Below are positions 20,915 to 29,875 of a DNA stretch of 64,000 nt, piece by piece (the first letter of the stretch is position 1; each line of letters starts with the position of its first letter). The notes below the pieces were generated by a model. The model did no database searches. It saw nothing but the letters and a program-made list of their open reading frames with translations, and had not been told where the DNA came from. Source of the stretch: Gynuella sunshinyii YC6258 (GTDB lineage Bacteria > Pseudomonadota > Gammaproteobacteria > Pseudomonadales > Natronospirillaceae); NCBI RefSeq assembly GCF_000940805.1, contig NZ_CP007142.1, positions 4,440,593-4,504,592 on the forward strand, in the 5' to 3' direction. A program made the position numbers and the translations under genes.

Positions 20915-21004
20915 CGCATTGGTTATGGCCAATGGTGTGGTCCGATACCTAAGTGCATCCCTGCATCTCACTATTAACCCGACATGTATACTTGCCGGGT
21001 TAAT
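20915..21004. repeat. Palindrome-ended repeat P, copy 2
   Basis: Matches 1581-1672 over its length with a 2-base deletion. Its end is a 32-bp near-palindrome (20973-21004) with outer arms ATTAACCCG/CGGGTTAAT, centre GTATAC and only two mismatched pairs, so this copy is better preserved than copy 1. It lies between two hairpins (20814-20846 and 21019-21043). Confidence 0.75.
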
Positions 21005-21018
21005 ATTGCCCTGGAAAC

Positions 21019-21043
21019 CAAAGAGATCGTTCTGATCTCTTTG
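21019..21043. terminator. Stem-loop between queE and DUF748 gene
   Basis: 10-bp arms CAAAGAGATC/GATCTCTTTG with a 5-base loop. Both genes end here convergently, so it may act in either direction. The arms share AGATCG with the hairpin at 20814. Confidence 0.6.
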
Positions 21044-21187
21044 ACAATCACTCAGAGAAACCTGACAAACTCATCCGAAACCTCATTGGGTAACCTATGC
21101 CTTACACGTGCTTTTCCGATACAGCTATGTTTGCGCATCACTCTGTTAGCCCGGTAAAAATGTCTGCTGAGTGCATAATTGATCGCA

Positions 21188-23587
21188 TCAGTTCACGGAC
21201 AAAAATTCCAACCGTGACAGGCTACCGGCTTTGACATCTGTTCTGGCGGTACAGAGCAAAAGCCTGGCGGATTCAACCTCCGCCGACTCCAGTAACCGTG
21301 CCTTGAAAGCAATAGCACGATTGTTGGCCAGAGTCAGCAGCTGGTCGGTCTGTTGCTCTGTCAACGATGCCCCGGCACCGATATCCGCCGGAACAACGAC
21401 CGGACAGATTTTCACCCGCAAACCCGGTTTATCTGTCATCAGTCGGCTCAACTGGTCAACAAACAGCTGTTGTGCTTCACCTACCTCTACCTGTGCGGTC
21501 TCATAGGGCAGATCCTCAAAACGTACTTTTAAGGCATAAGATCCAGCCGTCATGGATACTTTGACCACTTGCGCATAAGGGACAAACGTATTGATCAGGT
21601 AATTTCTGGTTTGCATCATAACGGCTTTTTTGACGACCAGCCCCAAAATATGTTGCACGCCAAAACTGGGATCTTCGAGATCTCCCTCCACGGGAATCTT
21701 CAAGTGAATATCACCATGTCGGTCCTTGAGCATCCCCAAAGCCACGTTCAGAGGGACGGCAGTCTGGCCAATGACATTGGTTTCTTCCGGCTGGTTCTGG
21801 CTGGCGGTAAAATCCGCGCCTCTGATCGTGACATCCGCAACGGAGTCAATTTTCGATGCCCGCACAGTCCCACTGAAATCTGTATCCAGTTGCCCGGCTT
21901 TAAATTCAAAATCCAGGGCTTTAGCCAGATAGCTACGAACATCCGGTAACGAAAACTCTGCCATGTGTGCCTCAATATTCGCATTGATCTCATCCCCGAA
22001 CGGCTGCACATCACCGTTTACGGTCAGGTTGAAATAGCCTTCATCCTTTAATTCCAAGGCATAGTCGATATTCTGCTCGGTATTCTGCATATCGATATTG
22101 GCTATGGACAACCGGGTCACTTCAAAACGTTTTTTAAACGCCGGGTGCTGACTACCGTCTTCAATTTCTATCTGCCAGGGCTGAGAACTTTTTATCTCTC
22201 CGATCCGGACTCCCGGAACGGATTCGGTTGCCGGTACGGCTTCCGTTTTTTCTGTTTCAAGCACTTCCTCTGCTTCAACGGTTTCCTGCTCAGCGACCGG
22301 GCCATTCAGCTCAACCAGATTCGCCAGCCCTGAGTCATTCAGCTTGACATTAAAATGACTGGCACCAATCTCCACCCGACCGATGGTCAGGACATTTGAA
22401 ACAAACTCGAACGGTGCCAGTTCAAGTTTTTGTATATCAACCAATGCGTTGTTTTTTGGTTTCTCACTATCCTGTTGCGGCGAGGAAAATACGATGTCAC
22501 TGAGCATCATGGCGGGTGTCTGGTAACGGATATCATTTCCGGTCAGAGCAATTGCCGCCGGTTCCGGTTCAAAACTCCCCAGCGAAGCCAGAATATCATC
22601 TGATGCCGCTGGGCGAACCAGCAGACCATGCAGAGCCGTTTGCAGCTGCCCCGTCATTGTCATTTCTCCATCAGAGGGAATCTCCAGCTGCCACTGAGCG
22701 AGAGTGAGTTGCAGATCCTGCACAGCGGCATCCACATCATTATTCTGATAACCAAACTCATTGAGACCGATCACAACCTTGGAATCAGTCAGGTTGAGCG
22801 CCTGGGCACTCTGGTGAATGTTTGCCTCAAGTGCCAACGTCAATTGCCCGCTGACCCGATCTGATTGCTGTGGTAATAGATATTGATAAGTCGACAGGTT
22901 CATTTGTGTCAGATCCAGAGCAAGCCGAACGGAAGTGTCCTCAGACCGATAGTCCACCTTCGCATCAATCGTTAAGCTGGCGTCGTTCACCAACAGCCTG
23001 CCGGAGATATCCGAACGACCGCTGCTGTTTTGATAACGACTTTGAGTAATGTTCATCTGTTCGATGGTCACGGTGTTGACCTGATCCAGATAAGCAAAAG
23101 ACAGTGTTATGTTTTTCAATTCGATATCAGGTGCGAGAAACAACAGCCCCTCATTCTCATCGTTTTCAGGGGGCGGTGGCGTGGCATCGGCCGCCGATGA
23201 AGTCTCTGAACCCGTTGTGTCAAAATCAAATCCCGCTACAGACACCTGTTGCCCGCTGTAACCGCCGGTGACCATCAACCCCTCAAGGTAGATCCTGGTC
23301 ACCTGTACCTCTCGAAATAACAGCCGGAACAGACTGTAGCGAAGCTCCAGAGTCTGCAGCGCCAGCGGAGTATCCTGATCTTTAACCAACTGAAGCTGAC
23401 GAATACTGACGATAGAACGAAACGGATTCAATCGAATAGCACTGTCTTCAGTCAGATGAATACCTGATGGTTCCAGCAGATGATTAAGTGTCGCCCTCGA
23501 GATTGCTGGAGAAAATATCCAGATCGACAGACAAATCAGCATTAACAGCGCAATAAATAGGATAGTAACTCGTTTCAGCCAGGTCAT
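21188..23587 (-). CDS. AsmA-like DUF748 envelope protein
   Basis: 799 residues with one N-terminal transmembrane anchor (residues 7-28), then long beta-rich AsmA/DUF748 repeats in the periplasm. The N-terminal part has the typical LxxLLEPxGI and LELRYSLFRLLFREVQVTRI segments; a Glu/Val-rich linker lies near 450. The C-terminal part (LVVKKAVMMQTRNYL to the end) is the DUF748 closing domain with an OmpA-like segment. Members are thought to help lipid transport or outer-membrane homeostasis; that role is family inference. It is a single gene, divergent from the GH114 gene. Confidence 0.8.
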   Translation of the reverse strand: MTWLKRVTILFIALLMLICLSIWIFSPAISRATLNHLLEPSGIHLTEDSAIRLNPFRSIVSIRQLQLVKDQDTPLALQTLELRYSLFRLLFREVQVTRIYLEGLMVTGGYSGQQVSVAGFDFDTTGSETSSAADATPPPPENDENEGLLFLAPDIELKNITLSFAYLDQVNTVTIEQMNITQSRYQNSSGRSDISGRLLVNDASLTIDAKVDYRSEDTSVRLALDLTQMNLSTYQYLLPQQSDRVSGQLTLALEANIHQSAQALNLTDSKVVIGLNEFGYQNNDVDAAVQDLQLTLAQWQLEIPSDGEMTMTGQLQTALHGLLVRPAASDDILASLGSFEPEPAAIALTGNDIRYQTPAMMLSDIVFSSPQQDSEKPKNNALVDIQKLELAPFEFVSNVLTIGRVEIGASHFNVKLNDSGLANLVELNGPVAEQETVEAEEVLETEKTEAVPATESVPGVRIGEIKSSQPWQIEIEDGSQHPAFKKRFEVTRLSIANIDMQNTEQNIDYALELKDEGYFNLTVNGDVQPFGDEINANIEAHMAEFSLPDVRSYLAKALDFEFKAGQLDTDFSGTVRASKIDSVADVTIRGADFTASQNQPEETNVIGQTAVPLNVALGMLKDRHGDIHLKIPVEGDLEDPSFGVQHILGLVVKKAVMMQTRNYLINTFVPYAQVVKVSMTAGSYALKVRFEDLPYETAQVEVGEAQQLFVDQLSRLMTDKPGLRVKICPVVVPADIGAGASLTEQQTDQLLTLANNRAIAFKARLLESAEVESARLLLCTARTDVKAGSLSRLEFLSVN

Positions 23588-23783
23588 TTGTTTCTTTCGC
23601 GGGTCAGTGAGAAGAAGAAATTGTAACGTAATCCGTGTTTATTAAGATGACGTATTGCCGATCATATCAGCCGTTGTGGAAAAAGACAGCGTGAACCAAC
23701 CACCGATTTCAGTGTCTGCGGCTTGTTTTTATTTGTCCATTGGCTAGTCTTTCGGGTTCAAAGATTGCGGACAAAAAACAGTC

Positions 23784-24698
23784 ATGAGGTTTAAATATTT
23801 TCTGTTAGGCATGCCAGTGCTGGCGGCAATTTCATTTACCAGCTGTCAGGAAATCAGTAATGTTGATGAGCAAACACCGGATGCAACGGATTCCAGTAAC
23901 CAGCAGCCTTCCAATGACCAAGAGGAGTCTTCCAATGAGCAGGACAACTCTTCAAATAACCAGTCATGGTATCAACCTACGGTTGGCGTGAAATGGCAGT
24001 GGCAGTTACAGCAAACGCTGAATACGAGCTATAACGTCGATATTTATGACATCGATCTGTTTGATACCAGCAAGGAGACCATCGCTACGCTGCAAAGCAC
24101 TGGGAAAAAAGTCATCTGTTACTTCTCTGCAGGATCCTATGAAGAATGGCGCGACGATGCCAATCAGTTCAATGCTGCAGATAAAGGCGCCAAACTGGAT
24201 GATTGGGAAGGTGAACGCTGGCTGGATATTCGCTCCAGTAATGTCCGCACTATTATGACGAAGCGGCTTGATCTGGCCAAAATAAAAGGCTGTGATGGCG
24301 TTGAGCCGGATAACATGGATGGTTATCAAAATAACCCTGGTTTCAACTTAACCGCCAACGACCAACTGGATTACAACCGGTTTATCGCGACTGAAGCCCA
24401 CCAGCGAAACTTATCTGTTGGCTTGAAAAACGATCTTGACCAGGTGGCACAACTGGTGAGTCATTTCGATTTTTCAGTGAACGAACAATGCTTCGAATAT
24501 GATGAGTGCGATCTGTTGAAACCTTTTATTGATGCCGGCAAACCAGTTCTGAATGCGGAATACAATAGTAAATATCGCAACAACACAACGACCCGTAACG
24601 ACCTCTGCACCCAGTCCGTTAACATGCAGTTCAGCACACTGATATTGCCACTTGCACTGGATGACAGTTACAGGGACAGCTGCCTTACCCCCGAATAA
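23784..24698 (+). CDS. GH114 endo-alpha-1,4-polygalactosaminidase lipoprotein
   Basis: 304 residues. The signal peptide ends in a lipobox (FTSC, Cys21), followed by a low-complexity Ser/Asn/Glu/Gln linker to about residue 60 and then a TIM-barrel GH114 domain. Conserved segments include YDIDLFDTS, VICYFSAGSYEEWR, WLDIRSSNV, CDGVEPDNMDGY and LKNDLDQ; the acidic residues in DGVEPDNMD are the likely catalytic site. It should cut galactosamine-containing polymers such as Pel-type or fungal exopolysaccharide at the cell surface. Substrate is inferred from the family. Confidence 0.9.
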   Translation: MRFKYFLLGMPVLAAISFTSCQEISNVDEQTPDATDSSNQQPSNDQEESSNEQDNSSNNQSWYQPTVGVKWQWQLQQTLNTSYNVDIYDIDLFDTSKETIATLQSTGKKVICYFSAGSYEEWRDDANQFNAADKGAKLDDWEGERWLDIRSSNVRTIMTKRLDLAKIKGCDGVEPDNMDGYQNNPGFNLTANDQLDYNRFIATEAHQRNLSVGLKNDLDQVAQLVSHFDFSVNEQCFEYDECDLLKPFIDAGKPVLNAEYNSKYRNNTTTRNDLCTQSVNMQFSTLILPLALDDSYRDSCLTPE

Positions 24699-24743
24699 AC
24701 CTTACTTATCAGGTCTTTCTGAAGAGACACTTTAGTCTCCGCA

Positions 24744-24766
24744 ACCGGGAACCTTACGTTCCCGGT
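24744..24766. terminator. Stem-loop between GH114 gene and SQR gene
   Basis: 9-bp arms ACCGGGAAC/GTTCCCGGT, loop CTTAC, at the convergent junction. A smaller stem (GAGAC/GTCTC) sits just before it. No long T-run is seen. Confidence 0.65.
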
Positions 24767-24792
24767 CTCGTCCGATATGAATAGCCCCTGGA

Positions 24793-26076
24793 TTAATGAT
24801 TTTGAGGATCTTTAAGCTTCACAATCCCCAAAGATTTCATAATCATCCGCTCATATAACGGTTCACTGACACCGGCGCGGACTTTCCTCAAAAAATACTT
24901 CTCAAATGCAACCTTGGCCACATGCACCCATTTTCCGCTTTTCATCCAGTTCACGTTTCTGGGCGGAATCTGTGGCATGGCCACGAAGGCAACACCGGTA
25001 TCCCCCATATCCGCCAGACAAATCGCATTCCAGGTGGCTTTGGCTTTCTCTGGTTTGTCATCCAAACGGGCACGGATATTATGAGCCGTTGCCGTCACCA
25101 TGCTCTCTATCATAAAGCCGGTTTTGGGTACACCGGTGGGTACCGGAGTGGGTTTCTTGGGAGCAATGGCCACCGCGACGCCGATTCCCCAGATATTCCG
25201 ATAGGTCGGATTACATTGATGCTCATCGATGATGACAAAGCCTCTGGGGTTAACCAGTCCATCAATCCCCCTCAGGGCATTGATACCAGTAAAAGCCGGT
25301 AACATCATGGAGTAGTTAAAAGGCAATTCATGGCGTTTTTTCTCCTGCCCCTCGTCATCACACTCGATGACATACATGATGCCATCTTCAATTTTTTCGA
25401 CTTTGGCATTACAGATCCAATCGATGTGCCGACTGCGCAGCTCAGACTCCATCATGGTCTTGCTATCGCCAACACCATCCAGCCCCAAATGACCTATATA
25501 AGGTTCCGGGGTAACAAATGTCATGGGCACCTGATCACGAATTTTCCGGTCGCGCAGATCTTTATCCATAATGAAGGCAAACTCGTAAGCCGGCCCGAAA
25601 CAAGACGCTCCTTGCACTGCCCCGACCACTATCGGCCCTGGTTGCTCGACAAATTTCAACCATTCATCCCGTGCTGCCTCAGCATGATCCACATGACAAA
25701 CAGATTGGGTATAACCCTGCGGTCCCAGACCTGGGATTTCGTCGAATGCGAGTCGTGGACCGGTTGAAATAATCAGATGGTCATAACTGACGGTCGCACC
25801 GGTATTCAGTTCTATCAGATTCTGCTCCGGCACAATACGCTCGACACTGGCAACGATCAGTTCGACTTTTCGTTTTTTAAGTGGACCTGCCAGCGGTACG
25901 GTAATTTCCTCTCGTTTTCGCCAGTTAACTGCTATCCAGGGATTGGAAGGAACAAAGTGAAAATAATCCTTGTCACTGATCATGATGACCTGATCTTGTG
26001 ATCTGACCATATCTTTCATCTCAAATGCCATGGGCATCCCGCCCAGACCAGCACCGATAATTACTATAGTCGCCAT
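24793..26076 (-). CDS. Sulfide:quinone oxidoreductase-type flavoprotein
   Basis: A 427-residue FAD-dependent oxidoreductase. The FAD-binding GAGLGG is at residues 8-13, with STGPRL and the second FAD motif near 285-300. Cysteines at 127, 159 and 353 sit where the three redox Cys of Acidithiobacillus-type SQR sit (128, 160, 356), and YIGHLGLDGVGDSK is an SQR signature. It should oxidise sulfide to polysulfide and reduce quinone at the inner membrane. No other sulfur gene lies nearby, so sulfide detoxification is more likely than lithotrophy (inference). Confidence 0.82.
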   Translation of the reverse strand: MATIVIIGAGLGGMPMAFEMKDMVRSQDQVIMISDKDYFHFVPSNPWIAVNWRKREEITVPLAGPLKKRKVELIVASVERIVPEQNLIELNTGATVSYDHLIISTGPRLAFDEIPGLGPQGYTQSVCHVDHAEAARDEWLKFVEQPGPIVVGAVQGASCFGPAYEFAFIMDKDLRDRKIRDQVPMTFVTPEPYIGHLGLDGVGDSKTMMESELRSRHIDWICNAKVEKIEDGIMYVIECDDEGQEKKRHELPFNYSMMLPAFTGINALRGIDGLVNPRGFVIIDEHQCNPTYRNIWGIGVAVAIAPKKPTPVPTGVPKTGFMIESMVTATAHNIRARLDDKPEKAKATWNAICLADMGDTGVAFVAMPQIPPRNVNWMKSGKWVHVAKVAFEKYFLRKVRAGVSEPLYERMIMKSLGIVKLKDPQNH

Positions 26077-26323
26077 TACCTCTCTCCTTTTTCAAATTGT
26101 TATGGTTATTAATGATGGGAGAACAACTGACTTTCAGTGTAGATCAATTTAACAAACAATAATTTAGAATTTTCTAATATAAAAAGCAACGGAAAATATG
26201 CATACTTACAAAAGTAAGCATCTAACAGATTCGTTCATGCGTGCTAAAAAACAGCAAAGCCAAGCACATAAAAGCGATCATTGGAATGCGAATACAAACG
26301 AAAGGAACTATTCCCGGCTGGAT

Positions 26324-26352
26324 AAAAAAAGGCGCCAATCGGCGCCTTTTTT
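26324..26352. terminator. Bidirectional terminator after MvaT-like gene
   Basis: A GGCGCC/GGCGCC stem with loop AATC lies between seven A and six T residues, giving U-runs on either strand. It lies 9 bases past the stop of the gene at 26361. Confidence 0.92.
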
Positions 26353-26360
26353 CGTTGTGA

Positions 26361-26852
26361 TCAATCCTGTTTCCAGGCTACCACTGTGTCGTAACCATAT
26401 TCATCAAGCCAGGCATCCAGCTCTTTTGGATTACGGCGTTTTTTCTCAACGGTTTGCTGAGTATGAGGATTGGTATATATACCAATCTCCAGTTTGGGCT
26501 GTTCTTTTTTTACAACAACCGCTTTTTTTCCGACTTTGGCAGACTTGCGTTTTCCAGAAACAAGACCGTTTTCGCGCGCATACAGCTTGCCCATCATCTC
26601 TTTGATTTCATGGAAACTACCTGGTTGGATCGCTTCACCAGCCAGCTTTTCAAGCCATTTGCAGATATCCACGCTTTTTAGCAAAAACAGGTCATATTCG
26701 GTCAGACCGTATTCATCAAAAATACGCTGCAGAGCTTCGTCGAAGGCATTAAATCCTTCTTCACGCTTAAGTGCTTCCTGCTTCCTGCGTTCCAGTTCTT
26801 CGATATTTTTTTTCAGTTCCTGAATCTGCTTATCGTAATCGACGTCGATCAT
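26361..26852 (-). CDS. H-NS family nucleoid protein, MvaT-like
   Basis: 163 residues. The N-terminal third is a coiled coil (QIQELKKNIEELERRKQEAL) for oligomerisation. A basic linker (SGKRKSAKVGKK) and a C-terminal DNA-binding domain follow; YTNPHTQQTVE and LDAWLDEYGYDTVVAW match the MvaT pattern (YKNPHTGEVIE, LKEWKxxWG). It is longer than Pseudomonas MvaT (about 124) because of an extra central helical block (residues 40-90). It probably silences AT-rich acquired DNA. It starts 19 bp after lysS and likely reads through from it. Confidence 0.72.
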   Translation of the reverse strand: MIDVDYDKQIQELKKNIEELERRKQEALKREEGFNAFDEALQRIFDEYGLTEYDLFLLKSVDICKWLEKLAGEAIQPGSFHEIKEMMGKLYARENGLVSGKRKSAKVGKKAVVVKKEQPKLEIGIYTNPHTQQTVEKKRRNPKELDAWLDEYGYDTVVAWKQD

Positions 26853-26871
26853 GTTCGACTCCTGTTGATTC

Positions 26872-28374
26872 TTACTTTTGCGTCAATGGCTTCATGTGTG
26901 GAAATAAAATTACATCTTTAATGGTGTTTGCGTTATTAAAGAACATAATTAACCGGTCAATTCCGATACCTTCACCTGCCGTTGGAGGCAGCCCATACTC
27001 CAACGCGTTGATGTAATCTGCATCATAGAACATAGCTTCATCATCACCGGCATCTTTTTCGGCCACCTGCTGCTGAAAGCGCTGAGCCTGATCGATCGGA
27101 TCATTCAACTCAGAAAAGCCATTGGCCAGTTCACGCCCACTAATGAAAAACTCAAAACGATCAGTGATTAATGCATTCTGATCGTTGGCACGTGCCAGCG
27201 GTGAAATTTCAGCGGGATATTGAGTAATGAATATGGGACCTTTCAGATTTTCTTCCACCGTCGCCTCAAATATTTCGGTCTGAACCTTACCGATACCCCA
27301 GCTGTCTTTCACCCGAATACCCAGTTTAGTGGCCACTTGAGTAGCGTTTTCAAGCGTGGCGATATCATCAGCCGTCAAATCGGGGTTATAGTGCAGGATG
27401 GATTCCACCATACTCATACGCGCAAACGGCTGTGAAAAGTCATACTCCTCGCCCTGATAAACAATCTGCAATGACCCCAGAATATCCAGAGCCAGTTGAC
27501 GCAATAATGCTTCAGTCAAATCGATCATATCGTTGTAATCTGCATACGCCTGATAGAATTCGAGCATGGTGAACTCAGGATTATGCCGGGTGGAAACCCC
27601 TTCATTACGGAAGTTGCGATTGATCTCAAATACCCGTTCAAAACCACCTACAACAAGACGCTTCAAATAAAGCTCAGGCGCAATCCGCAGGTACATGTCT
27701 ATATCCATGCTGTTATGATGGGTAATAAACGGTTTGGCTGTGGCACCACCGGGAATCACCTGCAACATGGGCGTTTCAACTTCCATAAAGTCGCGCGACT
27801 TAAGGAAATCACGAATACCGTCGATGATTTTCGAGCGTGTTACAAAGGCTTTGCGGGTTTCATCACTCATGATCAGGTCAACATAACGCTGACGATATTT
27901 CATCTCCTGATCTGCCAGTCCATGGTATTTATCCGGCAATGGCCGCAGGGATTTGGTCAGAATCCGGAAATCGCTTAACTGTTCGATATTCACGTACAGC
28001 TCACCTTTTCCGGATTTATGCAGCTCACCTGTGGCTCCTATGATGTCGCCGATATCCAGCAACTGCCAGTCATCACTCTCTTTCTGCAACGGTTTGCCAA
28101 CATAGACCTGAATAACCGCGTCGGAACCATCACGAATGGCGACGAAAGGACCGCCACGACGGATAACACGTCCGGCAACGGCCACTTGAATCTTCTTCTC
28201 AACCAAAGCATCTTTATCCAACTCACCGTACTCGGCCTGCAGATCGGCGGCCATGTGTTTTCGACGGAAATCGTTGGGGAATGCAACGCCTCTTAATTCA
28301 GCAAGTTTGTTCAGCTTCTGCTTACGCTCGGCAATGATATGATTTTCTTCAGAATGATTTTGCTGATCAGACAT
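26872..28374 (-). CDS. lysS: Lysyl-tRNA synthetase, class II
   Basis: 500 residues, near E. coli LysS (505). An N-terminal OB-fold anticodon-binding domain (about 60-170) precedes the class II core. Motif 2 is [18 protein letters not shown] and motif 3 is [13 protein letters not shown], both intact. It charges tRNA-Lys in the cytosol. It lies 114 bp after prfB in the conserved recJ-prfB-lysS order. Confidence 0.97.
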   Translation of the reverse strand: MSDQQNHSEENHIIAERKQKLNKLAELRGVAFPNDFRRKHMAADLQAEYGELDKDALVEKKIQVAVAGRVIRRGGPFVAIRDGSDAVIQVYVGKPLQKESDDWQLLDIGDIIGATGELHKSGKGELYVNIEQLSDFRILTKSLRPLPDKYHGLADQEMKYRQRYVDLIMSDETRKAFVTRSKIIDGIRDFLKSRDFMEVETPMLQVIPGGATAKPFITHHNSMDIDMYLRIAPELYLKRLVVGGFERVFEINRNFRNEGVSTRHNPEFTMLEFYQAYADYNDMIDLTEALLRQLALDILGSLQIVYQGEEYDFSQPFARMSMVESILHYNPDLTADDIATLENATQVATKLGIRVKDSWGIGKVQTEIFEATVEENLKGPIFITQYPAEISPLARANDQNALITDRFEFFISGRELANGFSELNDPIDQAQRFQQQVAEKDAGDDEAMFYDADYINALEYGLPPTAGEGIGIDRLIMFFNNANTIKDVILFPHMKPLTQK

Positions 28375-28488
28375 AACGAGTAATTTCCAATATGCAATGG
28401 TTTGGTTGTTTAAGTCCGGATGAAGGTGTCAACCGGAGAGTCAATCCGGATATTTTTCAATATCCGGACAACGCCTCAAGAGCTGGCT

Positions 28489-29584
28489 TCACAGCCCTTG
28501 TTTGAGCGATGCTTCGATAAAGCGATCAAGGTCACCGTCAAGAACTGCCTGGGTATTCCGGGTTTCAACACCGGTCCGCAAATCCTTGATCCGGGAATCA
28601 TCAAGCACATAGGAGCGAATCTGACTGCCCCAGCCGATATCAGACTTACTGTCTTCCAGAGTCTGAGCCGCTTCATTCCGCTTCTGCAATTCAAGCTCAT
28701 ACAACTTGGCTTTAAGCTGCTTCATGGCCTGATCTTTGTTTTTGTGCTGTGACCGGTCATTCTGACATTGAGTGACCAGACCGGTCGGCAAGTGGGTAAT
28801 CCGAACCGCAGATTCAGTCCGGTTAACGTGCTGTCCACCGGCTCCGGAAGCCCGATAGACATCGATACGCAGATCGGCCGGATTGATTTCAATATCAATA
28901 TTGTCGTCTACCTCGGGAGATACGAATACCGAAGAAAACGAAGTATGACGCCGGTTACCGGAATCAAACGGTGATTTCCGCACCAGCCGGTGAACACCGG
29001 TCTCAGTCCGCAACCAACCATAAGCGTATTCGCCTTCAAAACGAATGGTGGCGGACTTGGCACCAGCCACTTCACCGGCAGAGTATTCCATCAGCTCGGT
29101 TTTAAAGCCTTTATCTTCACCCCAACGCAGATACATCCGCAATAGCATTTCTGCCCAATCCTGGGCTTCTGTACCACCGGAACCGGCCTGGATATCCAGA
29201 TAAGCGTTGTTAGGATCCATGGGATGGGCAAACATGCGACGGAATTCAAGTACCGCCAGTTGCTGCTCCAGCTTTTCCAGTTCTGAGGAAATATCCGCCA
29301 CGGCGGCTTCGTCGTTTTCCTCAACCGCAAAATCCAATAATTCTGCGCTGTCTGAGAGACCGGATTCCAGATCCTCAATGGTTTTCACAATGGCTTCGAG
29401 ACTGGAGCGTTCCTGACCCAGCTTTTGGGCGTTTTCAGGGTCGTCCCATATTTTGGAGTCTCCGAGCAGTAATTCGACTTCGGTCAGTCGTTCTTTCTTA
29501 TTATCGTAGTCAAAGATACCCCCTAAGCACGCTGGTGCGCCCGCTCAGGTCTTTGATCTGTTCACGAATTGGATTAACTTCCAC
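28489..29584 (-). CDS. prfB: Peptide chain release factor 2, via programmed +1 frameshift
   Basis: The full product is 364 residues (E. coli 365) once the +1 shift at codon 25 is taken into account. The start is GTG 29584 with AAAGGA 9 bases upstream. The first 24 codons read to RTSVLRGYL, then TGA; after the shift the frame runs DYDNKKER to the end. The anticodon-mimic SPF tripeptide is in RKSPFDSGN and the GGQ catalytic loop in [10 protein letters not shown]2 ends translation at UGA and UAA and regulates itself through this site. It lies between recJ and lysS. Confidence 0.96.
29509..29524 (-). promoter_or_regulatory. prfB: prfB autoregulatory +1 frameshift site
   Basis: The minus strand reads AGGGGG TAT CTT TGA C. 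An internal Shine-Dalgarno sits 3 bases before the slippery CTT and in-frame UGA, the same sequence as in E. coli prfB. Low RF2 lets ribosomes pause at UGA, shift +1 and make full-length protein. Confidence 0.97.
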
Positions 29585-29875
29585 GTATATTTTTCCTTTC
29601 GCTATTTGCTTTTTAAAACGGTCAAATAAAAGGGAGGCGGATATTATCGGATTCAGGATTTAATTTGTAGCGGAAAGAATAAATTTTAACAGTTTTATAA
29701 ATCCGATTATTTATCCAGCAGGTATTTATAGCGGATTAATTTGGTCATGCAGAGAAACAGTGTCATCGCCGTAAAACGATCACAAGCCCAGTGATACCGG
29801 GGAGACCCACTCATAACACAATAGCGCTGGAGAACCATCGAAAAAATAAATCAGAACGACCTTTCCAAGTACTTC

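Noticed and set aside
26198-26605. 135-residue plus-strand frame
   Set aside because: It crosses a strong bidirectional terminator and overlaps the MvaT-like gene.
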